Positions 1-7,686 are shown, numbered from the stretch's first letter. The stretch: 11,322 nt of DNA from JAAZMA01 sp036720245 (GCA_036720245.1 DAIMNI010000069.1:1-11322), one strand, 5' to 3'. Translations and numbers: made by a program. The notes: generated from the letters alone by a model not told the origin.

Positions 1-58
1 GCATGTGTTAGGCACGTCGCCAGCGTTCGTCCTGAGCCAGGATCAAACTCTCATTTGA
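1..58 (-). rRNA. rrs: 16S ribosomal RNA, 5' end (partial)
   Basis: Read on the minus strand, positions 51-32 are the universal bacterial 16S start AGAGTTTGATCCTGGCTCAG. They are followed by GACGAACGCTGGCGACGTGC and CTAACACATGC, which is conserved 16S helix sequence. In E. coli numbering the AGAGTTTG motif begins at base 8, so the mature 5' end should lie near 58; that end is inferred by alignment, not seen. Only the first 58 bases are in the window and the gene continues off the left edge. It is transcribed in the same direction as the sigB, gyrase and dnaA genes, away from the origin, as expected for an rRNA operon near oriC. Confidence 0.97.
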
Positions 59-144
59 AAGTTTGCCTGCTTCAATTTAAACGCTTTGTTTCTTTTTGTT
101 TCTTCTCAAAGTATTTCACACTGTTTAGTTGTCTAGGTTCTTTC

Positions 145-162
145 GCCGTCTTTTCGGACGAC
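145..162 (-). other. 5'-terminal hairpin of the rRNA leader
   Basis: On the minus strand this reads GTCGTC-CGAAAA-GACGGC, a 6-bp stem (one G-U pair) with a 6-base loop. It begins within a base or two of the start point predicted for promoter P2, so the shorter pre-rRNA would start with this stem. The rest of the leader (144-59) is A-rich and includes GAACCTAGACAACTAAACAG, which resembles the short conserved strings found in clostridial rRNA spacers. I see no clear boxA match. Its role (RNA stability, processing or antitermination) is inference. Confidence 0.5.
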
Positions 163-168
163 TTTTTC

Positions 169-197
169 AGTATATCATTTTTTGAAACTCTTGTCAA
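169..197 (-). promoter_or_regulatory. rRNA promoter P2 (sigma-A type)
   Basis: On the minus strand a perfect TTGACA (197-192) is separated by exactly 17 bases from TATACT (174-169). Upstream (about 198-240) are long A and T runs typical of an UP element that binds the RNA polymerase alpha subunits. The start point is predicted at about 162-163, giving a leader of roughly 105 bases before 16S rRNA. This is the best-formed promoter on this side of the window. Confidence 0.88.
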
Positions 198-278
198 CAC
201 TTTTTTAAATCTTTTTTTAATTTTTTTTGAAAACCTGTTTTGTTTCGCTTTAGATTTGTTTTCTGCTGACAAGTTATT

Positions 279-307
279 ATATTACATGATTTCTTTTGAG
301 ATGTCAA
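279..307 (-). promoter_or_regulatory. rRNA promoter P1, upstream member of a tandem pair
   Basis: On the minus strand TTGACA (307-302) is followed after 17 bases by TAATAT (284-279). An overlapping TATAAT (281-276) gives a 20-base spacer, which is less likely. The -35 element lies only 16 bases beyond the sigB stop codon, in AT-rich DNA suited to an UP element. Tandem promoters are common for Firmicutes rRNA operons. The -10 element is weak, so this is less certain than P2. Confidence 0.65.
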
Positions 308-322
308 TAGTATTTTTAAAAT

Positions 323-1114
323 TTATCTTAAAGTTTTTTCCATCTCTTTTCTAAACTTCCCAATTACACGTTTCTCTACTCTAGATACAGTCATTTGTGA
401 TATATCTAGTTCCTCTGCAATGGCTACCTGAGTTTTCTTATTAAAATATCTATCTATTAATATCTTTCTTTCCATATCATTTAGTTTATCCATTCCCTTT
501 TGTAAAAAGTCATTATTTTCTATTTTACTAAAATATATATCTTCTTCCCCTATTAAATCTGCTAAGTTTACATCCTTATCATCATTTTGGGAATCATAGG
601 TTAAATCTAAAGACTGAGGGGTATATACTTTACTAGCCTCCATAGCTTCTAATACTTCTTCTTCAGTACAGCTAAGATAATTTGCTATATCTTCTACTGT
701 AGGGGAACGTTGAAGTTCTTGACTTAATATTACTTTAGTATTGTTGATTTTTTTAGATAGTTCCTGAATTCTTCTAGGTACCCTAATAGTCCAACCTTTA
801 TCCCTAAAGTGTTTCTTTATTTCTCCAATAATAGTTGGAGTGGCAAAACTAGAAAATTCAAAACCCTTATCCACATCATATCTATCTACTGCATAAATAA
901 GTCCAACGGAGGCAACCTGATATATATCATCGTATTCAATTCCTCTATTGGCATATTTTTTAGATAGTATTTCTGCAATATATAAATGTTTTTCTATTAG
1001 ATATTCTCTAATTTTAGGATCTCCCGTTTCCTTAAGTTGTTTAAATAGAAACTTAGTATCCTGTCCTTTCAATTCTTCTGTACTATTATATCCATAATAT
1101 TTTTCTGCTTTCAT
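323..1114 (-). CDS. sigB: RNA polymerase sigma factor of the SigB/SigF/SigG family
   Basis: A 263-residue sigma-70 family protein close in length to B. subtilis SigB (264). Region 2 is clear at about residues 40-112: DDIYQVASVGLIYAVDRYD and SFATPTIIGEIKKHFRD, then the linker VPRRIQEL. Region 3 spans about 115-190. Region 4 holds a helix-turn-helix at 228-250 with ISQMTVSR, very like the ISQMHVSR of SigB. The protein directs RNA polymerase to an alternative promoter set. It is the last gene of an rsbV-rsbW-sigB operon, and its ATG overlaps the rsbW stop as ATGA, implying translational coupling and co-production with its inhibitor. The anti-anti-sigma protein is RsbV-like rather than SpoIIAA-like, favouring a stress or envelope role over a sporulation role. 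That role is inferred from the family. No terminator is visible before the rRNA promoters. Confidence 0.9.
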   Translation of the reverse strand: MKAEKYYGYNSTEELKGQDTKFLFKQLKETGDPKIREYLIEKHLYIAEILSKKYANRGIEYDDIYQVASVGLIYAVDRYDVDKGFEFSSFATPTIIGEIKKHFRDKGWTIRVPRRIQELSKKINNTKVILSQELQRSPTVEDIANYLSCTEEEVLEAMEASKVYTPQSLDLTYDSQNDDKDVNLADLIGEEDIYFSKIENNDFLQKGMDKLNDMERKILIDRYFNKKTQVAIAEELDISQMTVSRVEKRVIGKFRKEMEKTLR

Positions 1115-1476
1115 CTAATACCATCCTCTATATATTTTATCATTTCAACTCCTTTTTCAGAAAAATTTACATTATCCATTAAAGATTCTATGATTAATAG
1201 TCCCAATTTCATTTCTTTATTTGCTTCTTTACCATATGCCTTGTGGACATTATCAATATTTACAATTAGCCTGTCCTCTTCTATTTTATATATTATATTA
1301 ATTTTTTCAGATTTGTTTAGTGCATTTATGCAGGCCTCTGATATGGAAACTTTTATATCTTCAATATCCTCTATATTAAAACCCATACTATTACATATTG
1401 AGGAAGTGGTAAGTCTTACTACAGAAATATAATCTGGTTTACTAGGAATAGTTAATGTAATAATATCCTTATTCAT
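1111..1476 (-). CDS. rsbW: Anti-sigma factor, RsbW-like GHKL-fold protein, short form
   Basis: A 121-residue protein matching RsbW/SpoIIAB anti-sigma factors at both ends. The N-terminal part (MNKDIITLTIPSKPDYISVV, then RLTTSS and EDIEDIKVSISEACINAL) contains the N-box with E47 and N51, the family's catalytic Glu and Mg-binding Asn. The C-terminal part has GLLIIESLMDNV, like GLYLMETLMDEV of RsbW. It should bind and silence the neighbouring sigma factor and, in the classical mechanism, phosphorylate RsbV. It is unusual in length (B. subtilis RsbW has 160 residues): the ATP-lid region is strongly shortened. The usual DxGxG box is reduced to D75-N-V-H-K, and the second glycine box to K-L-G-L. 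AAGGAG sits just before the ATG, overlapping the rsbV end. There is no frameshift; the frame runs intact into sigB. Confidence 0.86.
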   Translation of the reverse strand: MNKDIITLTIPSKPDYISVVRLTTSSICNSMGFNIEDIEDIKVSISEACINALNKSEKINIIYKIEEDRLIVNIDNVHKAYGKEANKEMKLGLLIIESLMDNVNFSEKGVEMIKYIEDGIR

Positions 1477-1480
1477 CTCT

Positions 1481-1798
1481 TCACTCCTTAATTATGAAAA
1501 CTTTATCTAAATCTGTTATATCAAATAATTTTCGAATATTAGGTTTAATATTTTCCAAATATATATTGTTTTCATTTTCCTTTGTTATTTTTAAGATACT
1601 AATTAATGCACCTAAACCAGTACTATCTAAATAGTCTAATCTTTCCCCATCAATTAATATATCTGACATTTTTTCTTTTAATTTTTCAACAATTTTATCT
1701 CTAAATTCTGAAGATGTATAAATATCAATTTCTCCCTCTGGGATCACATGCCATATATTTTTTTCTTCATTATAGTTTATACTAATATTTAAAGACAT
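1481..1798 (-). CDS. rsbV: Anti-anti-sigma factor, RsbV-like STAS protein
   Basis: A 105-residue single STAS-domain protein (B. subtilis RsbV has 109). Residues 22-30 (GEIDIYTSS) match the RsbV GEIDAYT strand. Residues 58-63, DSTGLG, carry the conserved serine S59 that the partner kinase phosphorylates in this family. The C-terminal part (LENIKPNIRKLFDITDLDKVF) also aligns with RsbV. Unphosphorylated, it should bind RsbW and free the sigma factor; phosphorylated, it should release RsbW. It is the first gene of the operon, four bases before rsbW, with AAGGAGG ahead of its ATG. No RsbU- or RsbX-type phosphatase is in the window, so the input that would dephosphorylate it is encoded elsewhere. 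GEID rather than GELD favours RsbV over SpoIIAA. Confidence 0.9.
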   Translation of the reverse strand: MSLNISINYNEEKNIWHVIPEGEIDIYTSSEFRDKIVEKLKEKMSDILIDGERLDYLDSTGLGALISILKITKENENNIYLENIKPNIRKLFDITDLDKVFIIKE

Positions 1799-1831
1799 AA
1801 CGAGCCTCCTTTATGCTATTTTACTAAATTA

Positions 1832-1860
1832 ATTGTATAATAAAAGTCTATTAATGTAAA
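1832..1860 (-). promoter_or_regulatory. Promoter of the rsbV-rsbW-sigB operon
   Basis: On the minus strand TTTACA (1860-1855) and TACAAT (1837-1832) each match the sigma-A consensus at five of six positions, with a 17-base spacer. The start point would be near 1825, about 27 bases before the rsbV ATG. The -35 element overlaps the last bases of the gyrA terminator stem. I find no convincing SigB-type promoter (GTTTAA with GGGTAT) here, so the sequence shows no evidence of autoregulation by SigB. Confidence 0.65.
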
Positions 1861-1892
1861 GAAATACCCCTAAATATTAGGGGTATTTCTTT
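1858..1892 (-). terminator. Intrinsic terminator of the gyrase operon
   Basis: A perfect 16-bp inverted repeat, AAAGAAATACCCCTAA and TTAGGGGTATTTCTTT, with a 3-base loop. It sits one base past the gyrA stop codon. The GC core (ACCCC/GGGGT) is flanked by A-rich and T-rich arms, so the minus-strand transcript ends in UUUCUUU. The arms are symmetric, so it could also stop plus-strand transcription. It separates the gyrase operon from the sigB operon. Confidence 0.9.
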
Positions 1893-1893
1893 A

Positions 1894-4341
1894 TTATTCC
1901 TCTTCTACGTATTTAGCTACTGCCATGACTTTATCTTCTTCATTTCCCATTTTCATCAGTGTAACTCCTTGAGTATTTCTTCCCATAATGGAAATATCCT
2001 CAGCCTTTAATCTTATTATAATTCCAGAAATGGAAATCATAATAATTTCATCCTTTTCATCTATAACCTTAGCTGATACCAATTTACCTGTCTTCTCTTT
2101 TACATTAAAGGTTTTAATTCCCATGCCACCTCTATTTTGTAATCTATATTCTCCTAATAAGGTTCTTTTACCAAATCCAAATTCTGATATTACTAGTAGT
2201 TCTTTACCTTCTTCTACTAAATCCATAGCCACCACTTTATCATCTTCTTTTAAAGTAATAGCTTTAACTCCTGCAGCATTTCGGCCCATATTTCTTACAT
2301 TTCTTTCATCAAATCTAATAGACATTCCATTTTTGGTAACTACTATTATTTCTCTTTTACCATTGGTTTTTCTAACATCTATTAATTCATCTTCTTCTCT
2401 TAAATTTATAGCAATAATACCTGTTTTTCTGATATTTTTAAATTGTTCTAATTTAGTCTTTTTAATTATACCTTTTTTAGTGATTAACACTAAACTAGAC
2501 TCTGGCTCGTATTTTTCTATAGGTATAATTGCCGATACCCTTTCATTTCCTGTTAAATTTAACAGATTGATTATAGCAGTACCCTTTGCCTGTCTTCCCC
2601 CTTCAGGAATTTCATAGGCCTTTAGGGAATACACTTTTCCTTTATTAGTAAAGAATAATATAGTATCGTGAGTTGATGTAATGAATAAATCTTCTACAAA
2701 ATCTTTTTCCCTTGTAGTAAGACCTGTTACACCTCTTCCACCTCTTTTTTGCGTTTTATAGGTATCTGCTGGCAATCTCTTTATATAGCCAAAATGGGTT
2801 AGAGTTATAATAACATCTTCTTCATCAATCATATCTTCTATATTAATATCTTCTACAGAAGGCATTATTTTAGTTTTTCTTCTATCTCCATATTTTCCTT
2901 TGATTTCTAATAGTTCGTCTTTGATTATTCCATATATTAATTTTTCACTAGAAAGTATTTCTTTTAATCTGTTTATTTCTTTAATTAAAGCTTCATATTC
3001 TTCTTCTAATTTTTCTCTTTCTAAACCTGTTAATCTTCTAAGTCTCATATCTAAAATAGCTTGAGCTTGTTTTTCTGAAAGCTCAAAACTATCCATTAAT
3101 CTTTTTCTTGCTACAGACTCTTCCTTAGAGGATCTAATAATATTTATTACCTCATCTATATTATCCAATGCAATTTTTAAACCTTCTACAATATGAGCTC
3201 TATCTTCAGCCTTATTTAAATCAAATTGAGTTCTTCTAACGATTATTTCTTTTTGGTGATCTAGATAGTACTCTAGTATTTGTTTTAAATTTAAAACTTG
3301 GGGTTCATCATTTACTAAGGCTAACATAATTACACCAAAGGTAGTTTGTAATTGAGTTTGTTTATATAAATTATTTAAAACCACATTTGGATTAGCATCT
3401 CTTTTAAGTTCAATTACTATTCTCATACCTTCTCTATCAGATTCATCTCTTAAGTCAGAGATTCCTTCTAATTTTTTATCCCTTACTAATTCAGCTATTT
3501 TTTCAATTAATCTAGCCTTATTTACTTGATAAGGTAATTCTGTAACTACAATTTTATTTCTTCCTTTAGTATGTTCTTCTATTTCAGCTACTGCCCTTAT
3601 TTTTATTTTTCCTCTTCCAGTGCTAAAGGCTGATTTAATTCCATCTTTCCCCATTATAGTTCCACCAGTTGGAAAATCTGGTCCTTTTATTACCTTCATT
3701 AAATCTTCAATATCAGATTCTGGTTCTTCTATTAACATCACTAATCCATCTATTACCTCTTTTAAATTATGTGGTGGAATATTAGTAGCCATTCCTACTG
3801 CAATTCCTGAGGAACCATTTACCAATAAATTAGGAAATCTACTAGGAAGTACTATAGGTTCTTTTAAGGTTTCGTCAAAATTTGGCCTATAATCTACAGT
3901 TTCTTTATTAATATCTCTTAGCATTTCTAAAGCAAGTTTAGTCATTCTCACTTCTGTATAACGCATAGCTGCAGGACTATCCCCATCTATAGACCCAAAG
4001 TTACCATGACCATCTACTAATAGGTATCTAGTATTAAAATCCTGAGCAAGTCGTGTCATAGCATCATAAACCGATGTGTCTGAGTGAGGATGATATTTAC
4101 CCAGTACATCCCCTACAACTCTAGCGGATTTTCTATAGGGTTTATCTGGTGTCATGCCTAGTTCGCTCATAGCATAAAGTATTCTTCTGTGAACAGGCTT
4201 TAGCCCATCTCTAACATCAGGAAGTGCCCTACTTACTATTACTGACATGGCATAATCCAAGTAAGAAGTTTTCATTTGTTCTTCTATATTTACTTCTACT
4301 ATTTTGTGCTTATCATTTGTTCTATTTTCATCATTACCCAT
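1894..4341 (-). CDS. gyrA: DNA gyrase subunit A
   Basis: An 815-residue type II topoisomerase subunit that cuts and rejoins DNA in the A2B2 gyrase complex, introducing negative supercoils (B. subtilis GyrA has 821). The winged-helix domain contains AAMRYTE with the catalytic tyrosine Y128. The quinolone-determining region reads HPHSDTSVYD at 84-93. The C-terminal DNA-wrapping domain has a GyrA box, QKRGGRG, at 531-537, which separates GyrA from ParC. A related blade motif, QNRGGMG, starts at 735. The tail is acidic (VEEE). AAGGAGG lies six bases before the ATG. It lies 35 bases after gyrB and ends at a terminator, so it is the last gene of the recF-remB-gyrB-gyrA unit. Residue S87 aligns with E. 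coli Gly81, commonly glycine in GyrA, and T89 with Ser83; threonine is normal there in clostridia. Confidence 0.98.
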   Translation of the reverse strand: MGNDENRTNDKHKIVEVNIEEQMKTSYLDYAMSVIVSRALPDVRDGLKPVHRRILYAMSELGMTPDKPYRKSARVVGDVLGKYHPHSDTSVYDAMTRLAQDFNTRYLLVDGHGNFGSIDGDSPAAMRYTEVRMTKLALEMLRDINKETVDYRPNFDETLKEPIVLPSRFPNLLVNGSSGIAVGMATNIPPHNLKEVIDGLVMLIEEPESDIEDLMKVIKGPDFPTGGTIMGKDGIKSAFSTGRGKIKIRAVAEIEEHTKGRNKIVVTELPYQVNKARLIEKIAELVRDKKLEGISDLRDESDREGMRIVIELKRDANPNVVLNNLYKQTQLQTTFGVIMLALVNDEPQVLNLKQILEYYLDHQKEIIVRRTQFDLNKAEDRAHIVEGLKIALDNIDEVINIIRSSKEESVARKRLMDSFELSEKQAQAILDMRLRRLTGLEREKLEEEYEALIKEINRLKEILSSEKLIYGIIKDELLEIKGKYGDRRKTKIMPSVEDINIEDMIDEEDVIITLTHFGYIKRLPADTYKTQKRGGRGVTGLTTREKDFVEDLFITSTHDTILFFTNKGKVYSLKAYEIPEGGRQAKGTAIINLLNLTGNERVSAIIPIEKYEPESSLVLITKKGIIKKTKLEQFKNIRKTGIIAINLREEDELIDVRKTNGKREIIVVTKNGMSIRFDERNVRNMGRNAAGVKAITLKEDDKVVAMDLVEEGKELLVISEFGFGKRTLLGEYRLQNRGGMGIKTFNVKEKTGKLVSAKVIDEKDEIIMISISGIIIRLKAEDISIMGRNTQGVTLMKMGNEEDKVMAVAKYVEEE

Positions 4342-4376
4342 GAATTTCCTCCTTTACTATATGATTAAATAATTGA

Positions 4377-6287
4377 TTATATATCTAAATTTTTAACTAA
4401 GCTTGCATTTTCTTCTATAAATTCTCTTCTTGGTTTTACCTTATCTCCCATTAGTGTAGTAAATATTTCATCAGCAGCTATTGCATCCTCAATATTTACT
4501 TTTAATAATATTCTCTGTTCTGGATCCATTGTAGTTTCCCAAAGTTGTTCTGGATTCATTTCTCCAAGACCTTTATATCTTTGAATAGTATAATTTGTTC
4601 TACCTATTTCATTTAATAATTTTTCTAATTCCGAATCACTATAGGTATAGTGTTCTTTTCTAGATTTAGTAACTTTGTATAAAGGAGGTTGAGCAATATA
4701 AATATGACCATTTACTAACAGATCTTTCATATATCTATAGAAAAATGTTAATAATAAAGTTCTAATATGGGCACCGTCCACATCCGCATCCGTCATTATT
4801 ATGATTTTCCCATATCTTAATTTTTCTATATCAAATTCGCTACCTATACCTGTTCCAAAAGCTGTAATCATAGCCCTTATTTCTTCAGATTCTAACATTT
4901 TATCTAATCTTGCTTTTTCCACATTCATTATTTTTCCCCTTAGTGGAAGTATAGCCTGAAATCTTCTATCTCTACCCTGCTTGGCACTACCACCAGCTGA
5001 ATCCCCTTCCACTAAAAATATTTCCGTAATTTCTAAATCGTCTTCTTGGCAATCTGCAAGTTTGCCTGGCAATGTGGTATTATCTAATATACTTCTCTTT
5101 CTAGAAATTTCTCTTGCCTTTCTAGCTGCTTCCCTAGCCCTAGCTGCACCAACAGTCTTTTCTAAAATAATTTTACCTTCCTGAGGATTTTCCTCTAGAT
5201 AGTGGAATATAAAATCATAGCTTAAGGATTCTACTATGCCTCTAGTTTCACTATTGCCTAATTTAGTTTTAGTTTGGCCTTCAAACTGAGGATCTGTTAA
5301 TTTTACAGAAAGTACAGCAGATAAACCTTCTCTAACATCATCCCCTTGAAAATTGTCTTCTTTTTCTTTTATATAACTATATTTTCTGCCATAATCATTT
5401 ATAGCACGAGTTAAAGCAGTTCTAAGCCCAGATAAATGAGTACCCCCTTCTTGAGTATTTATATTGTTTGCAAATGTATGAATGTTTTCTGAATACCCAT
5501 CTGTATATTGCATTGCCAATTCTACTACTGTATTGTCTTTTTCTGCTTCAAAATACATAATATTTCTTTGAATAGGGGTTTTCTTTCTATTTATATATTC
5601 TACAAAAGATTTAATTCCACCTTCATAGTGAAATTCTTTTTTAAAATTTTCCCTTTTATCTTCTAAAGAGATTTTAACTCCTTTGTTTAAAAAAGCCATT
5701 TCTCTAAGTCTATACTCTAAAGTTTCAAAATTAAATATTACTTCATCAAATATTTCTCTATCAGGCATAAATTCAATAATTGTACCTGTGGTATTTGCTT
5801 CCCCCACTATTTTTAATTCAGATACTGGGATTCCCCTTTCAAATCTTTGAGTATATTCTTTTCCATTTCTTTTTACTGTAGCTATTAAATATTCAGATAG
5901 TGCATTCACCACAGATACTCCAACTCCATGTAGGCCACCTGATACTTTATATGCATTATTATTAAACTTTCCCCCTGCATGAAGTATAGTTAATACAGTT
6001 TCTACAGTAGACTTTCCAGTTTGAGGATGAGTTTCTACTGGAATACCTGAGCCATTATCCCCTACAATAATAGAATTATCTTCATTTATTATAACTTTAA
6101 TAGTATCACAAGCCCCAGCTAATGCCTCATCTATACTATTGTCTACTACTTCATATACTAAATGATGTAATCCCCTAGGTCCTGTACTACCAATATACAT
6201 GCCTGGCCTTTTTCTAACTGGTTCTAGACCTGTTAATACTTGAATTTCTTCAGCCGTATATTTTCTTTCATTATTATCATTTGCCAT
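4377..6287 (-). CDS. gyrB: DNA gyrase subunit B
   Basis: A 636-residue ATPase subunit of gyrase (B. subtilis 638). The N-terminal GHKL domain shows EVVDNSIDEAL (ATP-binding Glu and Asn), VGDNGSGIP and the ATP lid GGLHGVGVSVVNALS. The transducer domain contains QTKTKLGN with the conserved lysine. The TOPRIM domain carries EGDSAGG from E427 and DADVDG with D500, D502 and D504, which bind catalytic Mg. The C-terminal part has QRYKGLGEMNPEQLWETTMD, where gyrase B contacts DNA and GyrA. GGAGG precedes the ATG. It starts 18 bases after remB and is followed by gyrA, so both subunits should be made from one transcript. The quinolone-linked TOPRIM motifs look unaltered. Confidence 0.98.
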   Translation of the reverse strand: MANDNNERKYTAEEIQVLTGLEPVRKRPGMYIGSTGPRGLHHLVYEVVDNSIDEALAGACDTIKVIINEDNSIIVGDNGSGIPVETHPQTGKSTVETVLTILHAGGKFNNNAYKVSGGLHGVGVSVVNALSEYLIATVKRNGKEYTQRFERGIPVSELKIVGEANTTGTIIEFMPDREIFDEVIFNFETLEYRLREMAFLNKGVKISLEDKRENFKKEFHYEGGIKSFVEYINRKKTPIQRNIMYFEAEKDNTVVELAMQYTDGYSENIHTFANNINTQEGGTHLSGLRTALTRAINDYGRKYSYIKEKEDNFQGDDVREGLSAVLSVKLTDPQFEGQTKTKLGNSETRGIVESLSYDFIFHYLEENPQEGKIILEKTVGAARAREAARKAREISRKRSILDNTTLPGKLADCQEDDLEITEIFLVEGDSAGGSAKQGRDRRFQAILPLRGKIMNVEKARLDKMLESEEIRAMITAFGTGIGSEFDIEKLRYGKIIIMTDADVDGAHIRTLLLTFFYRYMKDLLVNGHIYIAQPPLYKVTKSRKEHYTYSDSELEKLLNEIGRTNYTIQRYKGLGEMNPEQLWETTMDPEQRILLKVNIEDAIAADEIFTTLMGDKVKPRREFIEENASLVKNLDI

Positions 6288-6305
6288 TAAATTTCCTCCA
6301 ATCCC

Positions 6306-6563
6306 TTATTTATTCATTCTATTATATAATGCTTGAGATGAAATATTAGATGTATAAAGGCCATATTTCTTATTTTTATCATTTGTCTCAACTATTACAT
6401 AGCTTTTGACATCCTTGGTATTAGAATTTAAAACTAAATGCTCATTTATAAATTTCTCAATAAAAGATTTAGTAGTCTCGGAATCCTCTACAGTATCTCT
6501 ATCTAATATGGTAATTATATCTTTTGCTAATACAGTATTATTATCACCTATATGAATAAACAT
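6306..6563 (-). CDS. remB: Extracellular matrix regulator RemB / DUF370-like protein (YaaB)
   Basis: An 85-residue protein that starts MFIHIGDNN and contains KDIITILDRDT and, near the end, a YGLYTSNISSQAL segment, as in the RemB/YaaB family (B. subtilis 81 residues). It lies between recF and gyrB, exactly where remB sits in Bacilli and many Clostridia. In B. subtilis RemB contributes to activating biofilm-matrix genes; whether it does so here is unknown. No membrane segment or signal peptide is visible. The ribosome-binding GAGGAG is formed by the last two Glu codons of recF, and the ATG is five bases past the recF stop, so translation is probably coupled. The middle (residues 28-55) matches the family poorly, so identification rests on the two ends plus synteny. 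Confidence 0.82.
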   Translation of the reverse strand: MFIHIGDNNTVLAKDIITILDRDTVEDSETTKSFIEKFINEHLVLNSNTKDVKSYVIVETNDKNKKYGLYTSNISSQALYNRMNK

Positions 6564-6568
6564 CCTAT

Positions 6569-7681
6569 CTACTCCTCATATATAATTTCACCATTATCTA
6601 TATAAAATATAGACTTATTTGTCTTTTCCAATTCCTCTAAACCTAATAAATCCGTAGATGTTATTATGGTTTGAATTTTATTAAAGGATTTACTTAAATA
6701 TTTTCTTCTTTCTTCATCTAATTCTGAAAAAACATCATCTAAAAGTAGAACTGGATAAATGCCATTTTCTATATTTATAATTTCTACTTGAGATAATTTT
6801 ATTGATAAAACTATGGTTCTTTGCTGTCCTTGGGAAGCAAATGCCCTAGTATCCATATTATTTATTTTAATTTCTATATCATCCCTATGGGGTCCAATTT
6901 CAGTACTTTTAATAATTAAATCTCTTTTAGTATTGGATTTTAACTTTTTAAAAAAATTACTTTCTATTTCATCTTTATTTTTATTATAAAAATCTACATT
7001 GGAAATATAGTCTAAATCTAAATTTTCATTTTCCAAAGTTAATTGTTTATGAATTATACAAGATTCATTAGATAATCTTTTTATAAATTCCCTTCTAGCC
7101 AATATTACTTCTGTACCTGTTTTTGCCATTTGAATATCAAATATCTCCAACAAATTTAATATATCCATATTAGATTTATTAGATTTTAATAAATTATTTC
7201 TTTGATAAAGTATTTTATTATATCTATTTAAATTGTATTTATATACTGGTCTAATTTGAGAAATACTTAAATCTAAAAAGTTTCTTCTTTCTATCGGGCT
7301 ACCTTTTACAATTTTCAAATCTTCAGGAGAAAATATTATTACACTTAAGCCGCTATTTAATTCCTTCAAATTATCTAATTCTACTCTATTTATTTTAACT
7401 CTTTTTGGTCCATTTCTATCTAGTTTTATTTCAATAAATCTTCCACTGCCATTTAATCCTACATTAGCCCCTACATAAGCCTCTTTTTTATTAAAATTAA
7501 TTAATTCTCTATCTTTATTAGTTCTAAAAGACCCACCTGTGGCACAAAGATAAATAGATTCTAATAAATTGGTTTTCCCCTGAGCATTTTTTCCAATAAA
7601 TATATTCATATTTTTATTTAATTTTACATTTAATGAATTATAATTTCGAAAATTAATTAATCTAATATTTTCTATATACAA
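6569..7681 (-). CDS. recF: DNA replication and repair protein RecF
   Basis: An SMC-like ATPase of recombinational repair that helps load RecA at single-strand gaps together with RecO and RecR. I place the start at TTG 7681, giving 370 residues, the length of B. subtilis RecF, and the family start MYIENIRLINFRNY. GGAAGG lies seven bases upstream. The frame is open back to TTG 7765, but the extra 28 residues match nothing known and cover a hairpin and the promoter. Motifs: Walker A GKNAQGKT at 30-37; ABC signature ASQGQQRT around S283; Walker B LLLDD with D315-D316, followed by FSELDEERR. Its final GAGGAG codons serve as the remB ribosome-binding site. It probably starts the recF-remB-gyrB-gyrA transcript from its own promoter, and also receives read-through from dnaN-yaaA. 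Confidence 0.95.
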   Translation of the reverse strand: MYIENIRLINFRNYNSLNVKLNKNMNIFIGKNAQGKTNLLESIYLCATGGSFRTNKDRELINFNKKEAYVGANVGLNGSGRFIEIKLDRNGPKRVKINRVELDNLKELNSGLSVIIFSPEDLKIVKGSPIERRNFLDLSISQIRPVYKYNLNRYNKILYQRNNLLKSNKSNMDILNLLEIFDIQMAKTGTEVILARREFIKRLSNESCIIHKQLTLENENLDLDYISNVDFYNKNKDEIESNFFKKLKSNTKRDLIIKSTEIGPHRDDIEIKINNMDTRAFASQGQQRTIVLSIKLSQVEIINIENGIYPVLLLDDVFSELDEERRKYLSKSFNKIQTIITSTDLLGLEELEKTNKSIFYIDNGEIIYEE

Positions 7682-7686
7682 AAAAA

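Noticed and set aside
84..93. Finding entry carrying GyrA residue numbers instead of window coordinates
   Set aside because: It is a numbering note only and describes no DNA feature; the real location is 4063-4092.
72..272. Minus-strand open frame of 66 codons rich in Lys
   Set aside because: It lies inside the rRNA leader and covers promoter P2. Lysine richness reflects A-rich leader DNA and no family is recognisable.
55..354. Plus-strand open frame of 99 codons rich in Phe and Leu
   Set aside because: It overlaps the 16S 5' end, the rRNA leader and both rRNA promoters on the opposite strand. Its composition is what T-rich DNA gives by chance, and it has no ribosome-binding site.
1864..1869. 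SigB-type -10 (GGGTAT on the minus strand) before rsbV
   Set aside because: The string is part of the terminator stem and no GTTTAA-like -35 lies 13-15 bases upstream.
1988..2617. Plus-strand open frame of 209 codons within gyrA
   Set aside because: Complementary shadow of the strongly conserved gyrA frame; no independent family motifs.
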